Assembly: GCF_017591425.1 (NCBI RefSeq)
Contig: NW_024467101.1
Location: 13,342,918 to 13,406,917 of the forward strand
Reading direction: 5' to 3'
From: Ochotona curzoniae
Taxonomy: Eukaryota > Chordata > Mammalia > Lagomorpha > Ochotonidae
DNA length: 64,000 bases
Positions 26,886 through 38,500 of this stretch are shown piece by piece. Positions within the stretch are counted from its first letter, which is position 1; the number at the start of each line of letters is the position of its first letter. The notes under the pieces were generated by a model that was not told the origin of the DNA, made no database searches, and saw only the letters and a program-made list of their open reading frames with translations. The position numbers and the translations under genes are program-made.

Positions 26886-27052
26886 CTCCATTCCATTGTG
26901 CTCGGTAAACACTTTATATATCTGTTTCTCACTTAATTCCAGCCCCATGAGTGAAGTGGTAGGATTCTCATTGACCAAGAGGGAAACTGAGGCACCAGAG
27001 AAGTCAAGCAGCCCGTCCAGGCAGTTCCGAATCTGCAGTCAGACTCCCCTTG
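26886..27052 (+). mobile_element. MIR
   Basis: GCTCGGTAAACACTTTATAT, CCCCATGAGTGAAGTGGTAGG, GGGAAACTGAGGCACCAGAG and a final CAGTCAGACTCC. Confidence 0.6.
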
Positions 27053-28989
27053 TGTAAGTTGGAGCAGCCAAAGTCTCAGAACCCGGGACCAGAGCCTGGG
27101 GCAGCCTGGGTCCTTCCCTCACACATGCACACACATGCACCATCCTCCGTGGACTTTATCTCATGCCTCTTGGTCACTGTCCAGCTGCAGCGTGTGGTCT
27201 TGACAGTCTTTATCGCACAGTGAGACGTGGCCAGATGTGGGAAGGAACTGTGCTGGGGTGGAATTATTCTGTTGTCTTCCCCTCGTTGTTGAGTGCCACA
27301 GAGTTAGTCTGACGTGCCAGGGCATAGCCTGGGAACATCTCCCAGAGTGGGAATGTGAGGGTCCAGGGTCCCCATGCTTCCTCTCCCCTATGCCTTGGGG
27401 CTGGGCTGGGTACCTAAGGGGTGTGTCTGCTGCTTTTGTTCTGGAATGCAGATGGGCTGGCCCCTCCAGCCCCACCTTCTTGTATGGTGGTCTTAAGGAT
27501 TATGCTTGGTTAATCCACTAGGGCCCAGCCCCCAGGTACTGTGCGGTTGTTTTCGAATCTAAAGTCACTGGTGCTCCGAGCTATTGCTTGGGCCAGGTGA
27601 CGCTGCAGGGTGCTTGGTTTTTAGAGAGAATGCTGAATGTGGGTGAGTTGGGGTCTGTAGAACTGCATGTTACTCTTGGGTCACACCTCCAAGTAACTGT
27701 GTTTCAGGCATAGTCTCAGGGTATTGGCACCCAAGTCACCCTTTGCTCTTGTTAAGTAGCCTGCTCTATGTTTTCAGCTTAGCCAGGTTCTCTCAGAATT
27801 GAAATGTCACTGCACCCCTGGCTGGGGGCTCCGAAGTGTTTCCTCAGCTGCAAAATTGCTTGATAGCCTGAAGTTATCTTTGGTTACCAATGCTCAGTGG
27901 CAAGCAGCTGCCTGGCCAATGGTGCCCTCTAGTGGGCAGCAGCAGGTGGCCTTTGCCCCTGGCTTGCTGGAGACTTTGGCTATAGCCTCTGCACAGCCTC
28001 CCCCAAACCCCCACCCCACCTACATTGCATAGTGTCTCTAAGGGCCTTGAGCTTTCCCTGTGTGAATGCCAGTTGCCAGGGCATGTGTCAGCTAGCCCAG
28101 AGGCACCAAGTCTGCAGAGTGCAGAAAGAGATGGGTGGCCCCTGGGAGGGCTTACTCCCACAGGGTGACTTGGGTCCAGGGGTCTTAGGTCTTGACCCAG
28201 AGCCTTGATGGAGCAATGCTGAGCAAGTTTGTGGGCTTCCTTTGCCTGAATGAGGGCAGTGAGGACTGGCTCCTGGCTCCTTCCGGCAGAGTCTCTGGAA
28301 CCTGACCCCTGGGCATGTGGGGCTGGAGGATTGTTCCTGGCTGGCAGGATTCCAGAGGGTACATTCTTCTCTGAGGAGGAGGAGGCACCTTCCCTGGAGG
28401 GTATGGCAGAGGGACTCTGAGCCTGCCCTTGAGGTGCTCTAGTTAAGAACTGGGAAAACCAGCGGGAATGGAGCTCTGCCTGCTGGCGGGCTCTGCCTGG
28501 CCCTGGGCCTGTGTGCTCAGGCTGGGGTGGGGTTTGCTGAGCTTGCAGGGAGACTTTGGCCCTTAACCGTTTGTAGCCTGTGGGAAGCAGCCAGTGTTAG
28601 CGGCTGCAGGAATCCAAACTGCCCCTGGCCCTCCTGCACTCCTGGCTCCCTTCCTCCAGGAGCCTGTGGGAGGGTGATTGCGGGACAGTGTCCACACCAA
28701 AGCATGTCCCATTCCAGGCGAGGATTAAGGGGAGTAGGGAGCCATATTGGACACTGAGGATTATTTGTTCGGGTTCCTGTCTCTCTCACACAAAGGTTTG
28801 GAGGAAAAACTAGGGCAGAACGGTGTGTCCCGTCCCTGATAGCTGTGCCTGCTGCATTGGCTACTTTATTGCTTTGTCTTCCTCAAGGTTGCCCTCTTCA
28901 TGTCTGGTGCAGATTTTGCCCAGAAAGCTTTAGAGTAAGTCAGGACTGTGTACTCTGTGCCCAGAAAGATAATTTTCTGGTTATCTTTT

Positions 28990-29304
28990 ATTTTTTTTTT
29001 AAGATTTATTTATTTATTTGAAAAGCAGAGTTACAGAGTGAGAGAGAGTGACAGAGCAGTCTTCTATCTGCTAGTTCACTCCCCAAATATGGCTTCAATG
29101 GCTGGGGCTGAGTCAGGCTGCAGCAAGGGGCCTGCCCACAGAGGTACAGGTTCCCAAGACTTTGAGCCATCTTCAGCTACTTTTCCAGGCCACAGGCAGG
29201 TAGCTGGAAGGGAAGTAGAATGGCTGGGACACGAACAGGCACCCATATGGGATTCTGGCATGTGCAAGGTGAGGATTTACCCACTGAACCCTTGCACCAG
29301 GCCC
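28990..29304 (-). mobile_element. CSINE, full length
   Basis: TTTAAGATTTATTTATTTAT and GAAAAGCAGAGTTACAGAG to CCCTTGCACCAGGCCC. Confidence 0.85.
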
Positions 29305-29584
29305 GCTCTCAGTGTACTGTGTAGCACCCACCATCCCTTACAGACCTTACACCTCACACCGTCAGTGCAGGTGGGAAGGTGAGTCTAGGAGTTTGCTGTG
29401 AGGGATGGTTGGGAGTGGAGGGCCTGGGACTTGAACTCAGGTTTGGCTCAACTGTAGAAGCAGTGTGCTGCAGGATTGCTCTGTCTCACTGCCTAACCAA
29501 CATATATGTCCAGGTTGAAAAGAGCCCCTTGGAGCTGGGCTTTGGATGCCTCTACCCCAGGTGGGAGAGCCTGAGGTCAGGACC

Positions 29585-29840
29585 AAATCTGCCTCTGATG
29601 CTAGCTTTCTGCTAATGCACACCCAGCGAACCAGCAGGTGACAGCTCAAGTGTGTTGGAGCCCTGCTGCCCACATCAAAGACCCAGTTTTGGACTCCTGG
29701 CTTTGGTCTAGTCAAGCTGTACCTGTTGTGGGCATTTGGGAATGAACCAGTGGAAGATCTCTGCCTCTGTCATTCTTTCTGCCTTTAAGATATACTGAGA
29801 TTGATTAAAAAATAATAATAGTAATAATTAATAATAAGAA
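29585..29840 (+). mobile_element. Old CSINE with AAT-rich tail
   Basis: CTGCTAATGCACACCC through GGGCATTTGGGAATGAACC to TGCCTTTAAG, followed by an (AAT)n tail to about 29840. Confidence 0.6.
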
Positions 29841-30740
29841 AAGGCAATCATGAAGTGGAATCCAGTCTTTGTAAGCTAGTCAGACTTGGACTCTAACTGG
29901 AGCAAGGTGCGGATGTCTGATGAAATAGGCAGAAAAGAGTTACCATCTGCCCCGTTGAGTTTTTGTGGCCAAAGAGACCCGAGTTCAGAACCCAGCTTTG
30001 TCACTGCAGCGGGTGTTGGCTCTGTGGGGACTGGACCTTGCCCCTGAGCCTGAGTTTTGCCGCCTCTGTACTAGTGGAGTAAGGAGGAATGCAGCAGCGC
30101 AGCGAAGTTCCTGGAGCCTGGTAGGCATTCAGGCTTGGCGGCTCCTCCTGCCATGCCTTCCAGGGTTGCACTTGTTGCCTGCTTTAGGGGCTCCTGTGGT
30201 ATTTCCCAGCTGGCTCAGCCCAGGATGGTTGAGGGACACCGCCCTTGCTGGGCTGGGCCCAGAGGAAACAAGGAAGCTGCGTAAAAACCCAGCAGCAGGT
30301 GTGGCCCTGGGAGGGCCTCTGGGGGTGGCTGTAGACATTGGTTCCTTTTCCGCTGTTACCTAGACACACACCAACTCCCTCCAGTTCCGGTGTGCTGGAG
30401 ACAGGAAGCCGAGCTCCTCCACAGGCCCTGGAGTGGGAGGGGGCTGCAGGAAGTGACCTTCCTGGGAAATCTGGAGAGCTTCCTGAGGAGTCGGATCAGG
30501 ATCTGGGGCTCTGAGAAGAGGCTTTTCCCTCTGACCACCCAACTAGGATCCTGGGTAGGTGTGGAGCCCTGGGGGGAGGGAGCGGGGTGGGCACGGGGAT
30601 GAGGACTGGCCCCATGTACAGGGCTGGAGGAAGGGGCCCTGCTTCCTTCCCTCCTGCCTCCAGGGAGTGCCGATGTGGGCAGCCAGGAAGGAGCAGCCTG
30701 GCAGCTTGAAGGCGTGCACTTGCAAAGTTCAGCAAGTGTA

Positions 30741-31077
30741 ACTTTTTTTTTTAAGGTTTATTTATTTTTATTGGAAAGTCAGATTTACAGAGAGAGGGAG
30801 AGAAAGAAAGGTCTTCTGTGCACTGTCTACTGGTTCACTCACCACTTAGCCACAACAGCCAGAACTAAGCCAATCCGAAGTCAGGAGTCAGGAGTTTCCT
30901 CTGGATTCCCCGTGTGGGTACAGGGTCCCAAGGCTTGTTGGGCCGTACTTTACTGCTTTCCCAGAGCACAAGCAGGAAGCTGGGTGGGAAGTGAGGCAGC
31001 CAGGATACTACCCGGAGGCCATACAGGATTCCGGCGTTTGCAAGGCGAGGCTACTAGGCTATGGTGCCGGGGCCAGC
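30741..31077 (-). mobile_element. CSINE, full length
   Basis: TTTATTTTTATTGGAAAGTC to GCTATGGTGCCGGGGCC. A duplicated GTCAGGA lies at 30880-30893. Confidence 0.85.
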
Positions 31078-32345
31078 AAGTTGAACTTTTAAAGTGTTGA
31101 ATCATCTCAGGGTCACGGCAGCCTCCTGGAGGCTGGGAGGCTGGGGTTGATGCTTCTGAGGAGACAGAGATCCTGTCATTGCTGGCTCTGCTCTCTGAGG
31201 CAAGTCTCTTCTCTCCACCCCCACCTTCTTCCTTGACCCTCACCAGAGGGTCACAGTTCCCACCACCTGGGGAGTTAGGAGGATTCATTGGGACCGTGTA
31301 GGCAAAGTGCTTAGTGTGGTGCCTGAATGGCACTGAACACAGCTGTCCTCTCTGGGTGATTATCACCCCTGAGGCGTGCGGCAGGAATGAGGGTGTGGCA
31401 TCTGGGGCCAGGCGGTGGGTGCTGTGGGACTATGGAGAGTCTTGGGGAGGGAGGGGCGGTCGAGGGATCAGGGGTATCCTGGCACCCCACCTGTACCCTT
31501 CTTATCTGGACACTGGGGAGACCCAGGCTGCCCCTTCTGCTTGGTTGCCGGTGTCTGGATAATGGAAACTTGCACCTGAGGACCGATTTGGTTCCCTTGC
31601 TGTTAAAAGCAGAACGGTGGGGCCTAGGAGTCCGTGGGGCCGGGCTGCTTGCCAGGTTTTAGTAGAAACAGCCAACAGAGCAATTCTTAACCCCCCTCCC
31701 GTTTGCTGGGGGTTGGACAGAGAGCGCCACTGCACCAGCCTCATTGCTCCCCCCTCACTTATACCCACACTCATAGCCTGGAGCCTGAGAGGCAGCCTGG
31801 AGCCTCGGGCTGTTCTACCTGGTCATGAGGGCAGGTGCCATCCTAGGTGTTCCTTCTGGTCCCAGGGCTGAGAAAACCTAAATTCTTGGAAGCTGAGTGA
31901 GGGCCTGGCGCTGCCTGTCCCTTCCCATGACGTGGGGCCCCTCCCTCCCACGCGCTCCTCGGTGTCCTGAGGAGTCAGAGCTGCAGGCAGGCATTCCTCA
32001 CTCGTGCCGGTTAGCTGCGCAGTCCTGTCGGAGGGAGGCTGGGGCCAGGCGCCCACTGTCCAGAGGTAGGTGAGTTCCAAAGGGCAGCTCTGGGCTCAAG
32101 CCTCCCGGTGCCCCCAGCCTTGGGCTGAGAAGAGGTCGGCCTCAGGAGCTATTCTTGACCGGGGCAGGCCGGGCCAGGCCAGGCCAGGCTGGCAGCTTCC
32201 TATCCTGGGGCTGGTCATTTCTTGGCTGGGTGGGGCAGGTGCTCAGAAGACATTAACTCCTGTGGTGCGGGCAAGCGGGGCACTGCCAGCAGAGAGCTGC
32301 CAGGATCCTCGGCTCTTACCTGCCCCTGTTGCCTTCTCTTTGCAG

Positions 32346-32572
32346 ATGCCTTGCTAGCGGACTTGGAATCTACCACCTCCCACATCTCCAAACGGCCTGT
32401 GTTCTTGTCCGAGGAGCCCCCCTACTCCTATCCAACTGGAAACCACACCTACCAAGAGATTGCTGTGCCGCCCCCTGTCCCTCCACCCCCATCCAGCGAG
32501 GCCCTCAACGGTGCAGTCCTTGACCCCTTAGACCAGTGGCAGTCCAGTGGCTCCCGATTCATCCACCAGCAG
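32346..32572 (+). CDS. PXN: PXN exon 2 (LD1 end, phosphotyrosine and proline-rich region)
   Basis: Begins two bases into a GAT codon completed by exon 1 and continues [10 protein letters not shown], the rest of LD1. It then carries the [10 protein letters not shown] tyrosine cluster and the proline stretch [11 protein letters not shown], an SH3-binding type segment. Acceptor TTTGCAG precedes it and donor GTAAGG follows codon CAG. Length 227 nt. Confidence 0.96.
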
Positions 32573-35500
32573 GTAAGGTGGGGCCAGAAAACCCTCGTAG
32601 GCTTGAGGGCAGCAGAGCTTGTCTGGCAAGAACTTGGGGAGCCTATGGAGGAGTGGGATCAGCACTAGGCTACTGCCAACCCTAAGCTGCTCTTCCTGCC
32701 CACCACGTGAGGGGGACAGTGACCAAGTATTAATCACTGGGGTCCTAGTCAGATTGTGGAAATTCCCTGGTGAGACTGCTGAGAGCAGAAGCTTCCTGGG
32801 TGTGACTCGGGCTGCCCTGGTCCTTGAGTCCTTTCCTCTCCGAAGCCTCTGAGCACTCTTGTTCTTGCAGCTGCCTTCCCCATCACCTGTGTACGGTTCC
32901 AGTGCCAAAACTTCCGGTGCCTCCAACCCCCAGGACAGCCTTGGCTCCCCGTGTTCCCGAGCAGGTGAAGAGGAGCACGTCTACAGGTAAAGCCCTGGCC
33001 CCTCCCAGCTCTCCTGTGGCTGCCCGGGGCTGCTCCCTTAGGACCGTTGGTTAAGCCTGCGGAAGGCTTGAGGCTCCTGGCCAGCTCATCTGCCTGCCGC
33101 CTGGCCTTTCTGCCTTATCACTGCCATCTCCATGGAGCAGGCAGGCTGGGCGAGCACTGTGTCTCTGTGTAGTAGAGGAACTGGTGCAAGACTTCCTTCC
33201 TTCACTGTAATTATTACATCCCTCCACTGTCCTCTTGGTCGGGGAGACTTCCTATTCCCTCCTTGTTATTCTGGAGAAATTAGGGCCCTCCAAGCCAGTA
33301 TAAGGCCAGGGTGCATCTCTCACTGCCTTGTGTTTGTTTCTCAAAGCTTCCCCAACAAGCAGAAATCAGCTGAGCCTTCGCCCACTGTGATGAGCTCCTC
33401 TCTGGGCAGCAACCTTTCGGAACTTGACCGCTTGCTGCTGGAACTGAATGCCGTGCAGCATAACCCTCCAGGCTTCCCTGCAGGTAGGACTGGGTGTGAC
33501 CCTGCAGGCTCACTTGTTAGCTTCTGGAGCCTCTCAGGGCTCTGGGGCTGACTGGTCTTTTTTCTTCTCTCTTCCCCTCCAGATGAGACCAACTCCAGCC
33601 CCGCTTTGCCTGGGGCTCTGAGCTCCCACTATGGCATTCCAGAAAATAACAGTCCTCTGGGGGGCAAAGCTGTGCCTATGGCGAAGGAGGAGCCCAAGCG
33701 GAGTGGGGGCCGGGGCCTGGAGGATGTGCGGCCCAGCGTGGAGAGCCTCTTGGATGAGCTTGAGAGCTCCGTGCCCAGCCCTGTGTGAGTGTCCATGGGC
33801 CTTTGCCCAGGCTGCAGAGGGTCCTCCAGTGTCTATCCTCATTGCCCCACTGTCACCTATCCCTGCAATGCCTGTTTTTCAGTATAGTAGTATAGCAGTA
33901 TACGTTGTACATGTTGTATAGTATAGCAGTGTAGTAGTATAGTAGACATTGCTGCAGTACAGTACAGTGAACTATAGTATAGTAGTGGCCCACCTGAACA
34001 CCATTCCTGCCTCAGCCAGCCACTATCAGTTGAGAAAGACAGACATGGTGGGTGCTTGTAACTCAGTGATGATTACCACAGGCTTTGAAGCCTTGTAAAC
34101 GTGTTCAAATCAACTTTGGTTTTCCCATGTGTAAAATAGGATGAAGGGGATAAAACTACCATCCCACCAGGGTTGGTTCCCAATAGCATGGGAAGGGCTT
34201 GGTTTCTGGCTCGTACCACTAGGTACGCTTGGTGCTTGGTTAAGGCAGCTCTCACATGGGGCTGTTGTGTTGCTGCAACACTTGCATATTTGGGTGTAGT
34301 GTTGAGGACACACAAAGGGTGCTTGGGCTGTTTGATAGGTGAGATGTCACCTGGACCTGGAGGCCAGCGGAGCGTTCCTCCTATCCAGGTCAGCTCACCT
34401 TGGGCTGCTGGACACCTTGGCCGACAGCTGCCCTGCGTTCTGAGTCTCCAGGAAAGACTGGGCACTGTGAGCTCCCCCGGGCTTGGAGCAGCAGGGCCCC
34501 AGCTCTGGGGCATTTGGCCTGGCCCTTCACTGATTCCCTGTCTGCCCTGCAGCCCCGCCATCACCGTGAGCCAGGGGGAGATGAGCAGCCCACAGCGTGT
34601 CACGTCCAGCCAGCAGCAGACGCGCATCTCTGCTTCCTCCGCCACCCGGGAACTGGACGAGCTGATGGCCTCACTGTCGGATTTCAAGGTGCCATGTGCC
34701 CTACCTCCCTTCTCCTGCATCCCCCAGTATGACCTCAGTTTGAGAGCAGCTTGACCTTGGCCTCTCAACGTTTGGGTGCCTTGCCCCTTTGGTACCCTAC
34801 AGTGTCCTAGCTCTGCCAGGATTCTAGGGGACAGGGAAGGGAGGCCAGGCCCAGCCTGTGTGTGTCTTGTGGGGGGAAGGGAGGGAGTGGCAGCCAGTGA
34901 GGGTGGAGAAGCACTCAGCCTAGACATTCCTCCCTCCTTAGGCACTCCCAGCCGCTCAGGTCGAGGGGATCAGAGGGCTGGGACACTGGACAAAGGGCCC
35001 TGTGTCAGTGGCTGCTTGGTGGGGGAGGGTGTGCTCTGCTAGGCCATGGGATCCCGTGTCTGAGAGCTCACTTGCCCTGCAGTCCCATCTCCCACGCTGG
35101 CCTTCTTCAACAGATCTTTCTTTCTGCATCTGGCCTCCCTCACTAGATTCCCTCCAGCTTCCCCTCTCTTCCTCAGTGTTCCCACAGGCTCAGTGCATGG
35201 GAAACCTGTCAGGCTACTCATTGGGCCAGCCCTGCATGAGGTGCCCCTTCCCCTGCCCTGCCAGGCTTCCCAGATCTGCCAGGCTGTGATGTTTTATTTA
35301 GAGTCCACAAAGTCTCCATGGGGATTGGGGATGACAGAGCTCCCCAGCAGTTGCTGACTTGACCTTCCACGTGGTCAGCTGCAGACTGGGGCACAACTTG
35401 GGGAACAGGAAGGGAGCAGGCAGCCATGCATTCTTGGCCTTGATGGTGCCTCCCTTCAGCCCGGAGTTTGTGGCACAGGTGAGGGAATGAGGTTGGGAGT

Positions 35501-38500
35501 GTGAGTGGAGCTTGGCCTCATGATCTCAGTGCTGAATCCTCAACTCTTAAGCCAGTGGGTCTGAGCATCCCCAGTCAGAAGCAAGGAAATTGGATTCGGG
35601 CACTGGGCTGAGGCTGTAGAGGCTGTTGCTGTGGGTTTTGATTGATTGATTGATTTGAAAAGCAGAGTGACAGAAGGAGAGGTGGAGATCTTTGACCTGC
35701 TAGTTCATTCCCCAGCTGGGGTCGCTGGGAGTCTCCCATGTGGGTGGCAGGGGTCCAAGCACTTGGGCTTTCCTGGGTGTATTAGCCGAGAGCTGCTAGG
35801 AAGTGGAACAGTTGGGACTTGAACTAGTGCTCTGTTTCGGGATGCCGGGTTGGAAACCATGGCTCAACTCACTGTGCCATAATGCCAGTCCTTGTTGCTG
35901 CTTTCTGAGACAGTCTGTGGTGTGATGGTGAACAGAAGCCGCTCTGCTGTTGGCCATGACCTTAGCACAGGGACTGGGGGGTGCTGGAAAACTGGGGTTT
36001 CCTGGAGGGACACTGCTAAGGAGGGCTGAGCTGCCAGCAGTGGCCTCTTGTCTAACTTGTGCAAAGGGCTTGCCTTCCAGGGCATCTGCCAGGCCCTTGT
36101 TCGTCTAACCTTAGTCTTTTGTCCTTTTTCCTACTCTGGGCAGCCCCACAAGTGTGGCTCATTGACTGGTGCCTACTGCCTGGACTTCCTGAGGCCCGTG
36201 GAGGTCGAATGTAGGAAGGCCTCTTCTGGGTCTGGTACCTTTTCAAGGCTCTATCCCCAGGCCTCAGCTCTGTGACCACTTGAGTCAGTGTAGATGCCGG
36301 CCCTTGGAACTTGAGGCTGAGCCTCCCCCTTGTGGAGACCACTCTGCCTTACTCTCCCTGTTTCTCTCTCCTCTCCGCCTTTGTCTTCCTCCTCCTGCAG
36401 ACCAGCTCCTCCGCTGTGGCCTTGAGCTCCCTGGGGGTGCTGCCCAACTCAGCTCCATCCCCACGCCACACCCCTCCCCCTGCTGGCTCTCCTCCTTTGG
36501 TGCCTTCTGTGTTCCTGCCATCCACCACCAAATCCTCCCCTCCAGGCCAGGGTCACACTCAGGAGGGACTCTGCATGGGGCAGAATGGTCGAGGGAGTCC
36601 CTCTCCTGGGACCCCCAGCTGGCTTGATTTGGCTGGTCTTGGGAGGACTCCTGATGTCCCCAACTCAAGACCTCACTCCGCAGAAGGGTCTCTGGGGCCA
36701 TTTGGTGCAGAGAGCCAGGGTCGAGTTCGGAAGGACCTGCTGCAACCCAGGCATGAGCTTTGTGGGGCTCTGCCCTGCCACACTCCACTTGCTTCTGGGG
36801 GTGCAGATCCCTTGGAGCCTAGGGACCCTCAGGGGCCTCTGGCTAACCCTGTGTGTGCAGAGGAGGCCATGGCTGCTATGTGGGAGTGGCCATGGGCTTT
36901 GGAAAAGTCCAGCCTCAAGACTTGCCGTGAAGCTGCTTATAGCTTCCAGGAAGTAATTGAGCCAGCCATGGTGGCCGTGGACCGACAGGCCATCTTCCCA
37001 GACACCTGGAGTCTCATGGAGGAATATGACCAACAGAAGGATGGGGCAAGGACACAGCCCAGGAAGCTGGGGAGCAGCTGTCCCGCCGCCGTGGACAAGG
37101 AGCAGTTGGGTGGAGAGGTACCTGAGCTGGCCCCTGCACCTGAGGCCCTAAGGGGCCCAGAAGGCATCGCTGGAGCAGCTTCGGAGGCCAGGAAGGAGCA
37201 GCCAGAGCGTCCACGCGCCATGGTCATGGACACACCCAACGCCATGGAGAGGATTTCCACCTCCAGCCAGGCAGGCACTAGCTTGCACAGCTGCTAGCAT
37301 GGCCCTGTGCGCAACTGAGCGTGGGCCACTCCTCGCTAACTGCATGCAGCCTGTCACTGCGCATGTCTGCCTGGACAAAAAATGCCAAGGCAACCATGGC
37401 CTGCGAGCTTGACGACCAGCACATGGCAGTGGGCCCTGTGGGGCCAGCAGAGCTCCTTGGACCCTGGCATTCCTCACTATGACCAGCCACCTCTTACTGC
37501 TGCTTGGAGGCTTGTGCCCTGACATGAGCTGCCTGTGACAGTCGATGTATGCAAAATGGTTGAAAGCATGGTTTTCGGAACCGGATCTAAACCATGTCTT
37601 CAGCACTGGCTTTCTATGCGACCTTGGGCAACACCCCCAGCTCAGTCTTTCCATCTTTAAAGTGGGGTAGTAATAGGCCATTTTCCTCAAGATAGTCCAG
37701 AAGATTAAATGAGATACTTGCTGGAAAATGGGAGACAGCAGTTGGTCCCTTAGTAAGCCATGTTTGATGTTAGTCTCTGCTTCTTTGCTTGATCACAACT
37801 ATGCCTTTTTTGTAAGCAAAGCAACAAAAACCAAAAACCAAAAGGAATAATCCTGGTTGGATTTAGGGGAAGGAAAGACCACTTTTTTTTCTATCGTAAA
37901 TTGCAAGGAAGGAACAGCTTTATGGCCCTACATAGCATACCCACTTCATCTTCTACAGGAGTTCTTAGAATAATATGCCTGTGAGGAAAGTCAAGAAGAT
38001 ACTGTTACCCCATTTTAAGGATGTAGAAGCTGAGGCCCCATGAAGTCCAGGGCCAGAGGCTGCCTTGGTCAGGAGTGCTGGCTGGAGGTGTCTTGCAGCT
38101 GTGTTCCTGAGCTGATCCGGCCCGCCCTCTCCCTCCACTTGCTTGGCTCTTCCCTGATCATGTGTTCTGCCCTGCTCCCTTGGCACCCGAGTGTGGTCTG
38201 AGCAGCGGGGTGCCCAAGCCCCAAGTAGGACTGTGACGGCTTCCCCTGCCCCCCAGATCCGTTCTGTGATCAGGAGGAGCCGAGACACAGGCCATGCACA
38301 CCCCATGTCTCGGGAGCCTTCCCCTCGCCGCCGGCTGGACCCTGCAACCCTGAGCAGGACCCCATCTCAGGAGCGTCTCATCGCAGAACTGCAGGGTCGG
38401 CTGGGCATCCAGCCGGAGGCAGAGGTGGCGGCAGGGGAAGCTGGGGCTCCCGCCCAGGACTGGCTGACTGAGGGCGTCGTCATCACTGTGCAGCCACGCG

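Larger units (their letters stand above)
1..32345 (+). other. PXN: PXN intron 1 (3' part)
   Basis: No exon is supportable here. Besides the repeats listed separately, the stretches 1-2979, 3982-4475, 5891-7350, 9091-10989, 11824-12061, 13122-13571, 14470-18014, 18816-19388, 20926-22014, 22463-28989, 29841-30740 and 31078-32345 look unique, moderately GC-rich and without coding features. A 15-A run lies near 1537-1551 and a T-rich tract at 11824-11850. The intron ends in TTTGCAG. Human PXN intron 1 is also very long, so full intron status is expected, but an alternative first exon or antisense lncRNA cannot be excluded from sequence alone. Confidence 0.8.

Noticed and set aside
32160..32195. 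Short GGCCA repeat before PXN exon 2
   Set aside because: Only three or four imperfect units; ordinary low complexity.
34073..34945. 290-codon open frame on the minus strand across PXN exon 6
   Set aside because: It is antisense to a conserved coding exon and to intron sequence, its composition has no family resemblance, and there is no splice or start context.
36311..36400. Start of the 328-codon frame upstream of the long PXN exon
   Set aside because: These 30 codons read the pyrimidine tract ([12 protein letters not shown]); the CTGCAG acceptor at 36395-36400 marks the true exon start.
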